DNA of 64,000 bases from Doryteuthis pealeii (lineage: Eukaryota > Mollusca > Cephalopoda > Myopsida > Loliginidae). The stretch lies in NCBI GenBank assembly GCA_023376005.1, contig CM042181.1, positions 17,724,128-17,788,127 on the forward strand, given 5' to 3'. This document shows positions 31,797 to 43,325 of the stretch, one piece after another (the stretch's first letter is position 1; every line of letters begins with the position of its first letter). The notes below the pieces were generated by a model. It was not told the DNA's origin and made no database searches. It saw nothing but the letters and a program-made list of their open reading frames with translations. The position numbers were made by a program, and so were the translations under genes.

Positions 31797-32345
31797 GTAG
31801 CAAGAATATGTCCTCGCCAGTTGTAAGTATTTAAGTTTTAATGTAAAGAAATATGTTAAATTAGAAAGACTAATGAAATTAAATAAGATCATATATAAAA
31901 AGATTACACTTATTTTAATTGGTTTCTATATAAAATCATTCATAGGATTGATTTTAATGTATGATTAATGTATTGATTTTAATATACAATAAACAATAAT
32001 ATTAGAAATCAATAACATGAAGGGATAATTTATTAAACCCGATTTTATTGAAACCAATATGCAAATTAACCACACTGTATATTATGTAAACCTTTATTTC
32101 TTAGTGATATATAAGAGACATTGCAGAATTTTAAATGCACTAATAACATGGGCTGATTTGAGGCAAATCTGAGATTTTCATAAAGACATCATTAATAAAT
32201 AAGATTTATTCTATGTATTAATGATTTTCACTATAATTTAAATACTCATCGATAAACTTATGCAATTCCTAAGGGTATTGTAACCTAATTAAGGACATAG
32301 TTTTGGTTATAAACAGATAGACACAAATTCTTCATTATAATAAGA
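31797..32345 (-). mobile_element. Helitron-like element, near-complete
   Basis: On the minus strand the 5' end is TCTTATTATAATG (ending at 32,345) and the 3' end at 31,797 reads CTAC in place of CTAG, after GGCGAGGACATATTCTTG. The interior matches 59,712-60,350 in order (GTAATCTTTTTATATATGAT and related AT-rich blocks). Non-coding, about 550 bp. Confidence 0.55.
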
Positions 32346-32580
32346 TTTATTTGTTTGTCTTTATTAGTGTTGTTATTTTATTAAGTTTTCACTCCAATTA
32401 GAAATATTTTAACGCAAATGAAAGGAGGGTTCTGTTTGAGAGTACTAACATGGATGACATTTTATACTTCTTGAGATAAATTAAAATGTATTGAAAATTA
32501 TAAATCAGATATAAAATACATAAACGAAATGCATCTACAAAAATCCACCTGTAAAGGAAACTTGTGCACAAACTTTTATC
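32345..32580. other. AT-rich stretch, nothing recognised
   Basis: No gene or repeat shared elsewhere apart from the two indel-rich copies of this whole region. Confidence 0.5.
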
Positions 32581-33090
32581 TCGCACACTAACGATTTTTG
32601 GCTTTAAATAACCCACAGGGTTTTTATACCATTAAACAAACCAAACCAAATGAAATTAATGAAAACTATTTATACCAATTGGAAGATATTCAGAACTTGA
32701 AACATAGAAACTTTTATCAAAATAACTTGATTCAAAATTAAATGACCCAAAAAGTGTTGATATGCCATAAAACAAAACCACCAACCATTTGATTGTATAA
32801 TGTTTCACTAGAAATAATAATAGAAGTTAAGCACCAATGAGTCTGTTCGATACTTAATTAGGTGGGCCTTTAAGCAACAGCAGGTATTGTAAGCAATCTG
32901 AGTCCTTTGTTTATCAAAGTGACTTGATTTGAAATGCATCTACCAAAAATATACCAGTAAAGGAAACTTGAGTACCAAATGTTATCTCGCACTCTAACAG
33001 TTTTGGCATTAAATAACCCACAGGGTTTTTATACCATTAAACAAACCAAACCAAATCAAATGAAGTTAATGAAGATTATTTATACCAATT
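32580..33090 (+). repeat. Tandem stem-loop modules (three units)
   Basis: Repeated units of GGCATTAAATAACCC or related, GGGTT, ATGCC, AAACCAAACCAAATGAA, then TTAATGAAAATTATTTATAC, CAATTTGAAGATATT and AAACTTTTAT. The units are diverged from one another. Confidence 0.75.
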
Positions 33091-33092
33091 TG

Positions 33093-33331
33093 GGACCATA
33101 TGACCATTAGGCACCCCTTTTGCGATCTCGATTCATAAGGATATTTTTTCATTTACACCGTCAAAATCCGGTTGTTTGTTAGGGGTTATGGTTAGGGGAT
33201 AGTTTTATAATCAAAAAAAAAAAAAAACTAAAAATCGTCTGTTAACAAACAACCGGATTTTGATGGTGTAAATGAAAAAAATGTCCTTATGAAATGAGAT
33301 CGCAAAAGGGGGCCTAAAGGTCATGTGGTTC
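33093..33331. mobile_element. Foldback element with ~90-bp arms
   Basis: Arms run from GGACCATATGACCATTAGGC to GCCTAAAGGTCATGTGGTT, containing CCTTTTGCGATCTC, CATTTACACCGTCAAAATCC and GGTTGTTTGTTA in inverted order around a poly-A loop. It lies between stem-loop modules. Indel-rich images occur at about 18,380-18,600 and 27,930-28,170. Confidence 0.75.
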
Positions 33332-33339
33332 AGAATTTG

Positions 33340-33690
33340 AAACAGAAACTTTTATCGTTTGACTTGTTTCGGCATTAAATGACCCAGAAAGGGTTGATAT
33401 GCAGCAAGACTTACAAACCAAAACAAATGAAGTTAATGAAAATTATTTATACCAATCTGAAGATATTTAAGGAACTTTTATTAAAATGACTTGATTCAGT
33501 ATTAAATGACCCAAAAAGGGTTAATATGCCGTAAAACAAACCAAATGATTCTAATGAAAATTATTTATACCAATTTGAAGATATTAACAACTTGAAACAG
33601 AAACTTTTATCCAAATGATTTGTTTCGGCATTAAATCACCCGAAAAGGGTTGATATGCCATAAAACAAACCAAACATTTTATTATTAATT
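33340..33690 (+). repeat. Tandem stem-loop modules (three more units)
   Basis: Continuation of the array before the foldback: TTTCGGCATTAAATGACCCA, AAGGGTTGATATG, and the linker AATGAAAATTATTTATACCA. Confidence 0.75.
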
Positions 33691-33754
33691 CCAATTCATA
33701 CACAAAATTTGTTGTTAAAGTTTAATGCTATTATAATGACACATCACTAAAATC

Positions 33755-33990
33755 AGCTATGATTCTGGGGAAAGTCCGCAAACTTGATATTAAGTCGCCT
33801 CGTGACATGTAACACTCCACTTTGGCCTTTACTTGGGCTAGACGGGCAGTCGGAGAGGTGTCAAGCCTTTCACCTCTATATCTGTCCCAACTGTATTATT
33901 CAAATTGCTCTCATGGCAAATGCCCAATTCTTTTTATAATATGAGAGGTGCTAAAAGGCAGTGGCCGAAGGTCAACAATCAGTTTAATAA
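33755..33990 (+). repeat. E-family fragment (central part)
   Basis: GTGACATGTAACACTCCACT, GGGCTAGACGGGCAGTCGGA, GAGAGGTGCTAAAAGGCAGT and GTCAAGCC match the middle of E-family repeats. Both ends are missing. Confidence 0.6.
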
Positions 33991-34700
33991 TACATTTTAT
34001 TTAATTTATTATTGAATAACATTCTCATCTTGTGTCTCATCTTACGCTCAGTGCATTATATTCAAGTACACCTACATACCTGGGGTTGATTATAGGTGTA
34101 CTTGTCTATTTTACTTAAATGTATTTCTCTTAACTTGCTATCTTTCATCTTAATGCTGGTAACATGGGTTGTCACCCACAGCCAATGTTACATAAATATA
34201 TACACTCGCGCACATACACACAGTGATATAGATATGTAGCATTCCCAGTTGATTTTTTTTATTTGAGGTTATTGTTGTTTAATCACATTAGTTATATAGA
34301 GCTGTATAAATGGAGTTCAGAACCGTTTGAATTATGTAAATATCCCCAGTGGTTCAAAAGTTATGAGAATTTAAAGCCCTGAAATTGGGGGTACAAATGT
34401 GGACATGATTTTGTTTCAAAAATATGTCAAATCACGGACCATTAAAAAAAAAGAAATTCAGTGATTTCTTCACCGTTTCTTTATTTTTGGAGCAATTTTG
34501 ATAGAATTTGGTATTCTTATGTAAAATTGTATGTTCTTTCTGATTATGCACTCAAATTCTATGTATCTCTATGCTTTAACCCATTATTTAGAGAATAAGA
34601 GATACAGATAGCAGCGATTTTGGGTTTTTTAACACCCAATTATTCAACATTTTCATTATAATATGCGGACTGAGATATCCAAGTAATGGCTGTCAACTGA
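33990..34700. other. AT-rich non-coding stretch
   Basis: No gene or element recognised. The same text appears in indel-rich form at about 19,360-20,080 and, inverted, at 26,600-27,300. Confidence 0.5.
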
Positions 34701-37700
34701 CTTCCTCCTCCCTCTTCGTGTGTGACATTTGTCCGGCCACATTTAAACTTCTCTATCCACTCATACACACTTCTACACAGTAGTTCCTCATCTCAGTATT
34801 TATTTTAACTTACTGTCTTTCATCTTAACTTATATTACTTCTATCTCTGGGTTGGTATCTCCTCAACTTGGGTTGATATCTTCCTAGCTGGATCTTCTGT
34901 TATTCAGGATCTGTCTTGAGTCATCTCGTGTTGTTTGTATTTCTTTTCACTTAGCTTGTTCTTCCATTTTAACTTCTATCTCTAGCCTGGTATCTTCTTA
35001 GCTGGTGGTTTTAGCTGGATCTTCTGTTATTCTAATAGATGTTTCTTTTAGCTAACTTCCCACATTCACTCTCATGAATGGAAGTGTAGGTCAAAACAGG
35101 GTTAAGGAATGTCTATCATCCTTCCTGTATCTGCAATTACAATCTCTCGAGCTTGCTGAATCTTCTCATCAGTAGTAGAGGTTGACTGGTATCCCGCTCC
35201 CTCTTCATGTGTGACTTTTGTCTCGCCACATTTAAACTTCTCTATTCACTCATACACACTTCTACACAGTAGTTCCTTATCTCAGTATTGTGCTTATAAT
35301 AATCTCCGGCATACCCATGGTTGTACACAGTTATACTTGTCTTCTTTACTTAGATAATTATCTTGTATTTCTTTTAACTTTCATCTTAACGTGTATTTCT
35401 TCTATCTCTGGGCTGGTATCTTCTTGGCTGGTGGCTTTAGTTGGATCTTCTGTTATTTTAATAGATGTTTCTTATAGCTAACTTCCCACATTCACTCTTA
35501 CAAATGGAAGTGTAGGTCAAAACAGGGTTAAGGAATGTCCATCATCCCTCCTGTATCTTTCCATTAACTTATATTTTAAAATCTGCACTACTGTACATAA
35601 TTAACGGGCTACCCATCAAATCATTTAACATGCCCACTGCTCTTTTGCATAGGGGTAAGTAATTACCAGAGTTTTGGAGATCTGGAAAATGATTGTTCGT
35701 GATGGAGTCACTCCCAAACATTTGTGTGTTAGACATTCACTGATAAATTAACTGACCTTTTGTCTGGGGATGTAGAATACACCTGTTGCATGTTATGCAC
35801 AGTGCAATATATTAGAGCACACTGGCATACCCATGGTTGTACATGGGTGTACTTGTCATCTTTACTTAGATACTTGTATTTCTTTTAATTTGCTATCTTT
35901 CATCTTAACTTATATTACTTCTATCTCTGGGTTGGTATCTCCTCAACTTGGGTTGATATCTTCCTAGCTGGATCTTCTGTTATTCAGGATCTGTCTTGAG
36001 TCATCTCGTGTTGTTTGTATTTCTTTTCACTTAGCTTGTTCTTCCATTTTAACTTCTATCTCTAGCCTGGTATCTTCTTAGCTGGTGCCTTTAGCTGGAT
36101 CTTCTGTTATTCTAATAGATGTTTCTTTTAGCTAACTTCCCACGTTCACTCTCATGAATGGAAGTGTAGGTCAAAACAGGGTTAAGGAATGTCTATCATC
36201 CCTCCTGTATCTGCAATTACAATCTCTTGAGCTTGCTGAATCTTCTCATCAGTAGTAGAGGTTGACTGGTATCGTGCTCCCTCTTCATGTGTGACGTTTG
36301 TCTGGCCACATTTAAACTTCTCTATCCACTCATACACACTTCTACACAGTAATTCCTTATCTCAGTATTGTGCTTATAATAATCTCCGGCATGGTTGTAC
36401 ACAGTTGTACTTGTCTTCTTTACTTAGATAATTATCTTGTATTTCTTTTAACTTACTGTCTTTCATCTTAACTTATATTTCTTCTATCTCTGGGCTGGTA
36501 TCTTCTTGGCTTGGGTTGATATCTTCTCAGCTTGGGCTGGTATCTTCTTAGCTGGTGGCTTTAGCTGGATCTTCTGTTATTCTAATAGATGTTTCTTTTA
36601 GCTAACTTCCTATGTTCACTCTCATGAATGGAAGTGTAGTCAAAACAGGGTTAAGGGATGTCCATCATCCCTCCTGTATCTTTCCATTAACTTATATTTT
36701 AAAATCTACACTACTGTACATAATTAACGGGCTACCCATCAAATTATTTAACATGCCCACTGCTCTTTTGCATAGGGGTAAGTAATTACCAGAGTTTTGG
36801 AGATCTGGAAAATGATTGTTCGTGATGGAGTCACTCCTAAACATTTGTGTGTTAGACGTGCACTGATGAATTAACTGCCCTTTTGGCTGGGGATGTAGAA
36901 TTGTTGCATAGCATACTCATCTTGCATTGCATGTTATGCACAGTGTAATATATTAGAGCACACTGGCATACCCATGGTTGTACACAGGTGTACTGTCATC
37001 TTTACTTAGATACTTGTATTTCTTTTAATTTGCTATCTTCCATCTTAACTTATATTTCTTCTATCTCTGGACTGGCATCTTCTTAGCTGGTGCCTTTAGC
37101 TGGATCTTCTGTTATTCTAATAGATGTTTCTTATAGCTAACTTCCCACATTCACTCTTACAAATGGAAGTGTAGGTCTAAACAGGGTTAAGGAATGTCCA
37201 TCATCCCTCCTGTATCTTTCCATTAACCTATATTTTAAAATCTACACTACTGTATATATTTAACAGGCTACCCATCAAATTATTTAACGTGCCCACTGCT
37301 CTTCTGCATATGAGTAAGTAATTACCAGAGTTTTGGAGATGTGGAAAATGATTGTTCGTGATAGAATCACTCCCAAACATTTGTGTGTTAGACGTTCACT
37401 GATAAATTAACTGCCCTTTTGTCTGGGGATGTAGAATACACCTGTTGCATGTTATGCACAGTGCAATATATTAGAGCACACTGGCATACCCATGGTTGTA
37501 CATGGGTGTACTTGTCATCTTTACTTAGATACTTGTATTTCTTTTAATTTGCTATCTTTCATCTTAACTTATATTACTTCTATCTCTGGGTTGGTATCTC
37601 CTCAACTTGGGTTGATATCTTCCTAGCTGGATCTTCTGTTATTCAGGATCTGTCTTGAGTCATCTCGTGTTGTTTGTATTTATTTTAACTTAGCTTGGTC

Positions 37701-39272
37701 TTCCATTTTAACTTCTATCTCTAGCCTGGTATCTTCTTAGCTGGTGGTTTTAGCTGGATCTTCTGTTATTCTAATAGATGTTTCTTTTAGCTAACTTCCC
37801 ATTTCACTCTCATGAATGGAAGTGTAGGTCAAAACAGGGTTAAGGAATGTCTATCATCCCTCCTGTATCTGCAATTACAATCTCTTGAGCTTGCTGAATC
37901 TTCTCATCAGTAGTAGAGGTTGACTGGTATCGTGCTCCCTCTACATGTGTGACGTTTGTCTGGCCACATTTAAACTTCTCTATCCACTCATACTCACTTC
38001 TACACAGTAGTTCCTTATCTCAGTATTGTGCTTATAATCCCCGGCATACCCATGGTTGTACACAGTTATACTTGTCTTCTTTACTTAGATAATTATCTTG
38101 TATTTCTTTTAACTTGCTGTCTTTCATCTTAACGTGTATTTCTTCTATCTCTGGGCTGGTATCTTCTTGGCTTGGGTTGATATCTTCTCAACTTGGGCTG
38201 GTATCTTCCTAGCTGGTGGCTTTAGCTGGATCTTCTGTTATTCGGGATCTGTCTTGAGACATCTCGTGTTGTTTGTATTTATTTTAACTTAGCTTGGTCT
38301 TCCATTTTAACTTCTATCTCTAGCCTGGTATCTTCTTAGCTGGTGCCTTTAGCTGGATCTTCTGTTATTCTAATAGATGTTTCTTTTAGCTAACTTCCCA
38401 TGTTCACTCTCATGAATGGAAGTGTAGGTCAAAACAGGGTTAAGGAATGTCTATCATCCTTCCTGTATCTGCAATTACAATCTCTCGAGCTTGCTGAATC
38501 TTCTCATCAGTAGTTGAGGTTGACTGGTATCGTGCTCCCTATTCATGTGTGACGTTTGTCTGGCCGCATTTAAACTTCTCTATCCACTCATACACACTTC
38601 TACACAGTAGTTCCTTATCTCAGTATTGTGCTTAATAATCTCCGGCATACCCATCGTTGTACACAGTTGTACTTGTCTTCTTTACTTAGATAATTATCTT
38701 GTATTTCTTTTAACTTGCTGTCTTTCATCTTAACGTGTATTTCTTTTATCTCTGGGCTGGTATCTTCTTGGCTTGGGTTGATATCTTCTCAGTACGGGCT
38801 GGTAGCTTTTAGCTGGTGGGTTTGGCTGGATCTTCTGTTATTCTAATAGATGTTTCTTTTAGCTAACTTCCCACGTTCACTCTTGTGAATGGAAGTGTAG
38901 GTCAAAACAGGGTTAAGGAATGTCCATCATCCCTCCTGTATCTTTCCATTAACTGTTATTCTAAATTCTACACTACTGTATATAATTAACAGGCTATCCA
39001 TCAATTATGTATCTGCAATTACAATCTCTCGAGCTTGCTGAATCTTCTCATCAGTAGTAGAGGTTGACTGGTATCCTGCTGATAAATGTTTCTTTTAGCT
39101 AACTTCCCATGTTCACTCTCACAAACGGAACCATAAGTCAAAATAGGATTAATCTTATATACAGTGCAGTATATTAGAGCACACTGGCATACCAGTGGTT
39201 GTACACAGGTGGTATACTTGTCATTACTTAGGTACTTGTATGTCTTTTAACTTGTTGTCTTCCATCTTAACT
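34700..39272. repeat. Compound satellite, blocks A and B
   Basis: A higher-order array. A common block (TATCTCTGGGCTGGTATCTT, CTGGATCTTCTGTTATTC, TAATAGATGTTTCTTTTAGC, CATGAATGGAAGTGTAGGTC, AAAACAGGGTTAAGGAATGT) leads either into block A (CTGCAATTACAATCTCTCGA, GCTTGCTGAATCTTCTCATC, GTTCCTTATCTCAGTATTGT) or block B (CTTTCCATTAACTTATATTT, GCTCTTTTGCATAGGGGTAA, AGAGTTTTGGAGATCTGG, GTTAGACATTCACTGATAAA). Units differ mainly by substitutions and block deletions, not by single-base indels. The many short frames are incidental. Confidence 0.85.
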
Positions 39273-39289
39273 TATATTTCTTCTATCTC

Positions 39290-39579
39290 ACTGGAGGTGT
39301 GTGGTCTAATGGTTAGAGTCATGGGAAATGGACTCGTCTACCCGAGTTCAATTCCTGGACGAAGCTGTTCGCTTTTCACATGACGCTAATACCCTTGGGA
39401 AAGGTATGAATCCAATTCTCCCTCCAGCTATGGGTAAATAGCAGGTTAGACTGGGCTCTTTAACCATGGCTAAGTAACCAGTCTAAGATAAGGAAAACTC
39501 TGAATTTAAACCTGTTAAACTCTGCTTAAAAATTGACCTTGTGCCACATACTGCTTGTGCGGAGGGGTTGGTAAATATA
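39290..39579 (+). mobile_element. SINE A, full-length, recent insertion
   Basis: The head has A box GTGGTCTAATGGTTAGAGTC and B box CCGAGTTCAATTCCTGG, resembling a Glu/Asp/Gly-type tRNA. The body has GACGCTAATACCCTTGGGAA, CCTCCAGCTATGGGTAAATA, GGGCTCTTTAACCATGG and GAAAACTCTGAATTTAAACC. The tail is GCGGAGGGGTTGGTAAATA. A 17-bp perfect target duplication, TATATTTCTTCTATCTC, flanks it (39,273-39,289 and 39,580-39,596) and comes from the satellite unit it interrupts. Confidence 0.9.
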
Positions 39580-39596
39580 TATATTTCTTCTATCTC

Positions 39597-39835
39597 TGGG
39601 TTGATATCTTCTCAGCTTGGGCTGGTAGCTTTTAGCTGGTGGGTTTAGCTGGATCTTCTGTTATTCTAATAGATGTTTCTTTTAGCTAACTTTTTACATT
39701 CACTCTCGTGAATGGAAGTGTAGATCAAAACAGGGTTAAGGGATGTCCATCATCCCTCCTGTATCTTTCCATTAACCCATATTTTAAAATCTACACTACT
39801 GTACATAATTAAAGGCTATCCATCAATTATGTAAC
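39597..39835. repeat. Compound satellite, last partial unit
   Basis: Resumes the interrupted unit and ends within block B (AAATCTACACTACTGTACAT, GGCTATCCATCAATTATGTA). Confidence 0.8.
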
Positions 39836-40185
39836 ATTATTAATACACATGAAGTTAACTTGTTGCCTACTTTAAACCACTCACAGCGGCTCTTCCACCA
39901 CTGCCTGAGTAAAGTACAAAAATTTGAAGGTTAGTTTATTATAATCGAGCAAAAGGACTCTGATTAAAATAAGATTTTATTCAAATAGAATGAGTTTTGA
40001 GGTGAATAGATAGTGAACTTTGAAATATCCTATCATACAGGGAAATATTACCAAGAAAATTTGGTACATCCGGGGGGGGGGGAATTTGGTAGGTAAAGGG
40101 TTAAATCTTCCAGTTTATTGATGCACATGAAGTTGATGAAAAATCTAAACTAAAAATTATATCTACCAACTTAGTATTCTGGCTA
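39835..40185. other. Non-coding stretch, nothing recognised
   Basis: Contains a G run at about 40,072-40,082 but no element or gene that I can name. Confidence 0.5.
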
Positions 40186-40189
40186 TGAT

Positions 40190-40312
40190 CCTAGTGGTTA
40201 GGTTTGAAGTGTTAAACTCTGGGGAGTGTGGAGTACCCCTTCATTGTCATTGCTTCCAGCTCCACTCTGACCTGGGGGGGGGTAACCTGTTAGTGTCCCA
40301 TATATTGGTCAT
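40190..40312 (+). repeat. E-family fragment
   Basis: TCTGGGGAGTGTGGAGTACC, CCTTCATTGTCATTGC, CCACTCTGACCTGG and TAACCTGTTAGTGTCCCAT match the 3' third of E. Confidence 0.6.
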
Positions 40313-40360
40313 GTACAGGCAAGTCAATGAAAATTATTTCTACCGATATATTCATACACA

Positions 40361-40755
40361 TCTATTAATAATGGAGATTCGCTTCCGGTTTTTGTTTGTA
40401 ACAAAAACTACGTCACTGCTTACATCACATTACCTAAAATCATCATAACATAGAATAAATACACTCAAAATTTGAACATGCAACATTAGACAGTCCTCAT
40501 TGTTTTTTTAAAATAAGTTTTAATAAATACATGACTGGTATTATATATCTATATATAGTTTGTTTTATTTTAATACATATTTAAAGTTTACATTTCAAAT
40601 TGTTTTATTTTTTTAATCCTTTAATGAATTTGATGATTTTACTTACTTAGGGTACAAACTCGCTGACATTGAATTCTTAACTTCCACCTCCTCAGGCAAT
40701 ATGTTTCAAAAATCTACTTTTACATCTCCCGGAGGGTCTTTTTTTATTTTGCTAG
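40361..40755 (+). mobile_element. Helitron-like non-autonomous element, complete (~395 bp)
   Basis: The 5' end begins TC (TCTATTAATAATGGAGATTC, then TTTGTTTGTAACAAAAACTA) directly after a host A. The 3' end has CTCCCGGAGGG (short hairpin), about a dozen T-rich bases, then CTAG followed by T. These are the hallmarks of rolling-circle transposons. No Rep/helicase is encoded. A related element starts within a few bases of its 3' end. Confidence 0.65.
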
Positions 40756-40756
40756 T

Positions 40757-41686
40757 ATATAGTATAATGGAGATTGGATGTATTTCTCTCTGTAACAAAA
40801 ACTATGTCACAATATTCTCTATTCATAATAGTCTATAAAAGTATTTAATTTATAGTCAAAATTGTTAATACATAGAATAAAAACATGCCCATGTTACAGG
40901 GCTCGACATTAACGCTGTCCCGTTGTCCCAGGGACGATAAATATTACATCCAGGACGATCAATACGTCATCCGGGACAGTTTGCAGGGGACGGTAAAAAT
41001 TTCAAAAGGTTCAGCATGTCCTTCCTGAAAAAGGAAACCAATGATTACATGAAAATTGGTAACTTAAAGTAAAAAAAGTATTTTTTTAGCTCAAAGCACT
41101 AGGAAATGGATTTTTTTGTCCAAATATCCAGAATTATCACTGCTTCAGCTTTTCTTAATGTTTTATTACACGTTATTATGCTACTGGTGACTGACAAGTA
41201 TAGATGATGCTAATGAATTAAACAAAAATATTTTGATTTCGGGATGGTCCAAACCCCATTTGGGACAGTTGATAATTTTTCTTTGGGATGGTCATGAAAA
41301 AAGTCAGGGCCTGCTATGTTTATATATACTCAAAATTTGAGTAAGCAATTTTAAAAATTATTATTTTTTTTTTTTTAATTTATTTTTTTTGTAACCAGAA
41401 GTTAACTGAAAAGTTTACAAATAAATAAATACTTATGATTTTGTGTAAAATTTATGTGCAAAATATTCAAAATAATTATCTAATTAATAATCAATAGATG
41501 CACACAACATTTTATTTGAGGGGGACAGAACTAAGTTTTCATTTCAAATTGTTTTATTTTTTTTACACCTTCAATAAATTTTACTTACTTATGATAAAAA
41601 CCCTTTGACATTGAATTTTTAACCCCACTTCCCTCAAGCAATAACTTTATTTTTACACTGCCCAGAGGGCGTTTTATTGTTGCTAG
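40757..41686 (+). mobile_element. Helitron-like element, second of a head-to-tail pair, with nested hAT
   Basis: Begins AGTATAATGGAGATTGG with CTCTGTAACAAAAACTATG, runs through AATTGTTTTATTTT and TTACTTACTTATGA, and ends with hairpin GCCC-AGA-GGGC, GTTTTATTGTTG and CTAG followed by T. The paired element upstream shares the 5' and 3' parts. About 417 bp of its length is a hAT insertion. Confidence 0.6.
40897..41313 (+). mobile_element. Non-autonomous hAT-like element nested in a Helitron-like element
   Basis: Left end CAGGGCTCGACATTAACG; the right end read inward is CAGGCCCTGACTTTTTTC. An imperfect 8-bp duplication flanks it: CCATGTTA (40,889-40,896) and CTATGTTT (41,314-41,321), 6 of 8 matching. 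CAGGGCTCGACATTAA-type termini are familiar from animal hAT elements. No transposase in 417 bp. Confidence 0.65.
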
Positions 41687-41689
41687 TAA

Positions 41690-41880
41690 AGTTAATGAAA
41701 ATTATTTCTACCAGTTTATAAAACCAAACAAAAATATTTACCAACAAAGTATTCGCTTACAAATCATGTTTACAAAAAAATAAAAAAATAAAACAAGGTT
41801 GGTCATTAAATAGCCCATAAGGGTTGATGTGCCATTAAGCAAAATAACCCACTAATCAGGTCATTATCAATTTTTTTTTT
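41690..41880 (+). repeat. Stem-loop module and flanking AT-rich sequence
   Basis: GTTGGTCATTAAATAGCCCA, AAGGGTTGATGTGCC. The outer stem base is changed here (GTCAT/GTGCC). Confidence 0.5.
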
Positions 41881-41967
41881 TTTGTAAATAGATTATTTAT
41901 ATATGGTCATGAACTTAGTGTGTATGAGCTACTCGACCATCAGGATGGTGTTGATGTGCTAGAACAC

Positions 41968-41976
41968 CCCCCTCTC

Positions 41977-42007
<31 letters not shown>

Positions 42008-42015
42008 TCTCTCTC
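41968..42015. repeat. (CT)n microsatellite
   Basis: A CT run with TTTCT interruptions. A 76-codon frame through it is incidental. Confidence 0.85.
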
Positions 42016-42239
42016 ACTGATATTTTTTCTTTTTGCCTATCAATACTCTCGGCTTATGGTGTGTGTCTATTTTGTATGACTCACAGTTGTTTTCATTGGC
42101 TCGTATTTGAAATATTTCAAATGGCCCCGGGGTTCTCAAAATCTTCTTAGCCTCATCAGGTCAGGTATACAGGATATGACACAAACCTGTATCTGCTCAG
42201 TCATAAGGCTTCACATATGGGAGTCTCCTCTGATCTGGA

Positions 42240-42775
42240 GTGGTTTGTTTGTTTTTATGGCATATCAACCCTTTGTGGGTCATTTAATGCCGAATCAAGT
42301 CATTTTGATAAAAGTTTTTATGTTTCAAGTTATTAATATTTTCAGAATGGTATAAATAATTTTCATTAACTTCATTTGGTTTGGATTGTTTATTTTATGG
42401 CATATCAACCCTTTTTGGGTTATAATACCAAAACAAGTCATTTTGATAAATATCTTCAAATTGTATAAATAATTTTCATTAACTTCATTTGGTTTGGTCT
42501 GTTTGTTTACGGCATATCAACCCTTTTTGGGTCATTTAATGCCAAAAAAAGTTATTTTAATAAGTTTTTATGTTTCAAGTTCTTAATATTTTCAAATTGG
42601 TATAAATAATTTTCATTAACTTCTTTTGGTTTAGTTTGTTTGTTTTACGGCATATCAACCCTTTTTGGGTCATTTACTGCTGAATCAAGTCATTTTAATA
42701 AAAGTTTTTATGTTTTAAGTTCTTAATATCATCAAATGGGTATAAATAATTTTCATTAACTTCAAAAAAATTTGC
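42240..42775 (-). repeat. Four tandem stem-loop modules, inverted orientation
   Basis: Units of GGCATATCAACCCTTTTTGG, GTCATTTAATGCC, AAGTCATTTTGATAAAAG, TTCAAATTGGTATAAATAAT, TTTCATTAACTTCATTTGG, with anchors near 42,261, 42,403, 42,513 and 42,651. It is the reverse complement of the module seen at 32.6-33.7 kb with the same linker. Confidence 0.8.
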
Positions 42776-42829
42776 TAGGCAAAGAGTTAAGAATAGTTAT
42801 TTGAAGTTTACAAAATTACTCCTTCATCA

Positions 42830-43325
42830 CCATACAACACTCCACTTTTGCCCTTACTTAGGTTAGACAGGTGGCCAGAGAAGCCCAATCAATCAGCTGG
42901 TCACATCAAGCCCTAGTACCTATATGATTGTCCCAACCCCTTTGCCCTTATGGCAAACCACCAACTCTTTTTACCATATATATGCTAGAAGGCGGTGGCT
43001 GAGGGTCTTAGTGCCCTGGGTATGATGTTAAACTGCATCTAATGGTGAGGTTCTAATTTGGAGCTTTGGGGAGTGTGGAGTACCCCTTCATCACCATTAT
43101 TCTCTGACCAAGAGTGGTAGTACCTTTTAGGGTCCCATTTATGGGTTAAATAGAAAAAATCAGTTTTAAAAATATGTTTTTAAAAAAATTTGAATACCCT
43201 CAAGAGTAAAAAAATGAGTTCTAAAAAATGTACTTTTAAAAAGTTAAAAAAAATTGAATAGCCAACTAGTAGCATAAAATAACCCAACAAGGATTGACAT
43301 GCCTTAAAATTCAACTAACCAGCCT
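42830..43325 (+). repeat. E-family repeat with 3' stem-loop
   Basis: ACAACACTCCACTTTTGCCC, CCCAATCAATCAGCTGG, GCTAGAAGGCGGTGGCTGAG, CTGCATCTAATGGTGAGG, GGAGTACCCCTTCATCACC and ATGGGTTAAATAGAAAAA, then the module TAGCATAAAATAACCCAACA, AGGATTGACATGCC. The 5' third is missing. Confidence 0.75.

Noticed and set aside
33180..33205. Telomere-like GGTTAGGGG repeats
   Set aside because: Only two imperfect copies inside the loop region of a foldback element.
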